A stretch of DNA of 10,619 bases from Eimeria necatrix (taxonomy: Eukaryota > Apicomplexa > Conoidasida > Eucoccidiorida > Eimeriidae): NCBI RefSeq assembly GCF_000499385.1, contig NW_013653343.1, forward strand, positions 32,501 to 43,119. The letters run 5' to 3'. Under the pieces are notes generated by a model. That model had not been told where the DNA came from and made no database searches. It saw only the letters and a list, made by a program, of their open reading frames with translations. The position numbers were made by a program, and so were the translations under genes. Shown here piece after piece: positions 9,219-10,619 of the stretch (within the stretch, counting starts at the first letter, position 1; each line of letters starts with the position of its first letter).

Positions 9219-9477
9219 TGCGCTGCTCGTAAACCCTAAACCCTAAACCCTAAACCCTAAACCCTAAACCCTAGCCGCAGCTCTCCTCCGTGTCTCAATG
9301 AAAAGCTTCCCAAACCCCAAACCCTTGTAAACCCTTAAGCGCCACAGCCGGCGCAAAGTTCAGTTCAGGGCCCAAGGGTTTAGGGTTTAGGGTTTAGGGT
9401 TTGCTGGCGGTGGAAGCGTCCACCTGCCATGCTTGCGAAACCCTAAACCCTAAACCCTAAACCCTAAACCCTAAACC
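9219..9477. repeat. Convergent intergenic region with alternating telomere-like arrays
   Basis: Between the P5CDH stop (9216-9218) and the stop of the minus-strand gene (9480-9478). Holds CCCTAAA 9231-9273, degenerate copies near 9311-9336, TTTAGGG 9375-9402 and CCCTAAA 9438-9481, so orientation alternates. The spacers are unique. I see no convincing polyadenylation signal. Confidence 0.85.
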
Positions 9478-9759
9478 CTAGGGACTGACTGTTGAAGCCT
9501 GGGACAGACAGCGAGGCTGCATCGGCACACATTTAGCTTCAGCCTGAGAGCTGTCGTTGCTGCTGTTGCTGCTGCTGCGGGTGTTGCTGTCACCGCTGCT
9601 GCTGCTGCTGCTGCTGCTGCTGTCTTCTTTTGCAGCCTCCTCACCTGCTGCTGCTACTGCAGCATTTGGTGCAGCAGCAGCAGCAGCAGCAACTGACGCA
9701 GCAGCAGCAGGACGCTCCTGCGTCCCCTTGCTGCTGTCAGCTGCTTCCGCGCCGGCCTC

Positions 9760-9809
<50 letters not shown>

Positions 9810-10027
9810 TGAGGTCAATCCTGCGCCTCTTGGGGGTAAACCCTCCCAGGTCTGGGGGCCCCCGGGGGCCCCCGGGGCCCCCGGGGCCCCCGGGGCCCCC
9901 GGGGGGCCCCTGGGGGGGCCCCACAGCAACTCGAGTGACTTTGCATGCAGCCCCAAACTGTGGGGCGTCGAAGGAAGAAGTAGTTGTGGGGATGAGGCTT
10001 TTGGCTTCGCACTGGCTGCCTGGCGCG

Positions 10028-10082
<55 letters not shown>

Positions 10083-10197
10083 TTTCGGCGATCTGCAGCG
10101 CGAGGTCTTCTGCTGTTTCCGTCACAGCTTTTAAAGAAGTCCCCGCAGGCAAAGGCAAATAGCCATCGCGGATTTGCACGGCCAGTCTCTCGCACTC
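9478..10197 (-). CDS. 3' exon of an unidentified Q/A/S-rich protein, partial at its 5' end
   Basis: I do not recognise this protein. On the minus strand CTGCTGCAG|GAG at 10198 looks like a splice acceptor, so the exon probably starts at 10197. It then encodes 239 residues to a TAG at 9480-9478. In order: ECERLAVQIRDGYLPLPAGT and a helical acidic stretch TETAEDLALQIAEI; Gln17 (10080-10030); a unique block IPTTTSSFDAPQFGAACKV; a collagen-like GGP run; a basic patch PKRRRIDLR that could be a nuclear localisation signal; Gln15 (9807-9763); Ala-rich and Ser9 runs; and an acidic/Ser tail. The unique blocks have balanced amino-acid use, unlike read-through of the repeats. A nuclear role is a guess from the basic patch. 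Upstream exons would lie beyond 10200, where the minus strand is CTG-repeat. It converges with P5CDH. Confidence 0.6.
9850..9918. repeat. G/C-only palindromic 9-mer tandem repeat within the minus-strand exon
   Basis: About 65 bases made almost only of GGGG and CCCCC runs, based on the 9-base unit GGGGCCCCC. On the minus strand it encodes GPP, four GGP units and RGPP. Each unit is close to self-complementary. Confidence 0.8.
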
Positions 10198-10199
10198 CT

Positions 10200-10235
<36 letters not shown>

Positions 10236-10255
10236 GTTGAGGCAGCAGCAGCTGA

Positions 10256-10554
10256 GTGGCATCCGCAGCTGCAGCGACAGCAGCAGCGCTTGCAGCAGCA
10301 GCAAAGTGTGCAGCAGCAGCAGCAGGGCAGGCTGCAGCATTGAAGCCGCAGCCCCAGCATCAAACACCCATCGCAGCAGCAGCAGCAGCAGCAGCATCAA
10401 ACGCCCAGCAGCAGCAGCAGCAGCAGCAGCATCAAACGCCCATCAACAGCAGCAGCAGCAGCAGCAGCAGCCATCCTCATCATAAGCAGCAGCAGCAGCG
10501 CCACCACCACCCATCACCATCCGCAGCAGCAGCAGCTCCACCACCACCACCCAT

Positions 10555-10619
<65 letters not shown>
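10256..10619 (+). CDS. Possible partial plus-strand coding region, A/Q/S/H/P-rich, runs off the window
   Basis: One plus-strand frame (codons from 10256) stays open for 121 codons to the window end, just after an in-frame TGA at 10253-10255. It gives Ala runs, then QAAALKPQPQHQTPI, Ala8, SNA, Gln8, a second HQTPI, Ser8, HPHHK, QQQQRHHHPSPSA, five Pro and a Ser run. No ATG lies near its start, so it would be an internal exon or an artefact. CAG-type repeats carry no stops in any forward frame, so openness is weak evidence. The region could equally be intergenic or intronic for the minus-strand gene to its left. I do not recognise any domain. Confidence 0.3.
10355..10450 (+). repeat. Three-copy minisatellite around CAGCATCAAACGCCCA
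   Basis: The core CAGCATCAAAC(A/G)CCCA occurs at about 10355, 10392 and 10427, spaced 37 and 35 bases, with CAG units between. Because 37 and 35 are not multiples of three, copies 1 and 3 read QHQTPI in the open frame while copy 2 reads ASNAQ. Confidence 0.75.
10555..10619 (+). repeat. Pure CAG tract at the right window edge
   Basis: Sixty-five bases of uninterrupted CAG units that continue beyond the window. The left edge of the window (1-80) is also CAG, interrupted by two AGT variants. The boundaries may simply be assembly breaks at repeats. Confidence 0.95.

Noticed and set aside
3857..9481. A true chromosome end or telomere
   Set aside because: Arrays are short, in both orientations, and lie within and between genes, including introns of a conserved enzyme. 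They are interstitial.
9557..10162. Plus-strand ORF of 201 codons opposite the right-hand gene
   Set aside because: Poly-Leu, poly-Cys and poly-Pro from CTG and GC repeats; the minus strand gives the more balanced unique blocks.

Overview
The window reads as nuclear DNA of a coccidian apicomplexan, most likely an Eimeria species. Two repeat families dominate it. One is the trinucleotide CAG/CTG, present in exons, introns and intergenic DNA on both strands. The other is the plant/coccidian-type telomeric heptamer TTTAGGG/CCCTAAA, scattered as short internal arrays. Both are known hallmarks of Eimeria genomes, where CAG tracts encode homopolymeric amino-acid repeats. The genus call is inference from composition and one recognisable gene.

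The one clearly identifiable gene is a split, plus-strand gene for mitochondrial delta-1-pyrroline-5-carboxylate dehydrogenase (P5CDH, plant/ALDH12-like), 4199-9218. I reconstruct 11 exons and 10 introns: 4199-4726, 4996-5193, 5489-5613, 5892-5958, 6296-6378, 6739-6851, 7251-7418, 7625-7788, 8016-8255, 8520-8788 and 9158-9218. All phases agree, giving 2016 nt and 671 residues. Introns 1-6 are filled with CTG repeats, plus a tetranucleotide AGCT array in intron 5. Introns 7-10 are filled with telomere-like heptamers. Intron 10 needs a GC donor.

Left of it, 1-3733 is almost wholly CAG/CTG low-complexity DNA. A minus-strand gene (about 3733-907, three exons in compatible phase) and the end of a plus-strand gene (1-489) are plausible. 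The opposite strand is also open over long stretches, so these are low-confidence. Between the left gene and P5CDH, 3734-4198 is a divergent intergenic region with telomere-like arrays in opposite orientations; the last array stops 6 bases before the P5CDH start codon.

Right of P5CDH, 9219-9477 is a convergent intergenic region with alternating telomere-like arrays. Next is the 3' exon of an unidentified minus-strand gene (10197-9478; Q-, A-, S- and GGP-rich, with a basic nuclear-localisation-like patch). The window ends in a CAG/His/Pro-rich stretch that may be a partial plus-strand coding region (10256-10619).

P5CDH would work alone here, in proline catabolism; nothing suggests that its neighbours are functionally linked to it. 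I found no RNA genes, transposase, CRISPR array or viral genes.
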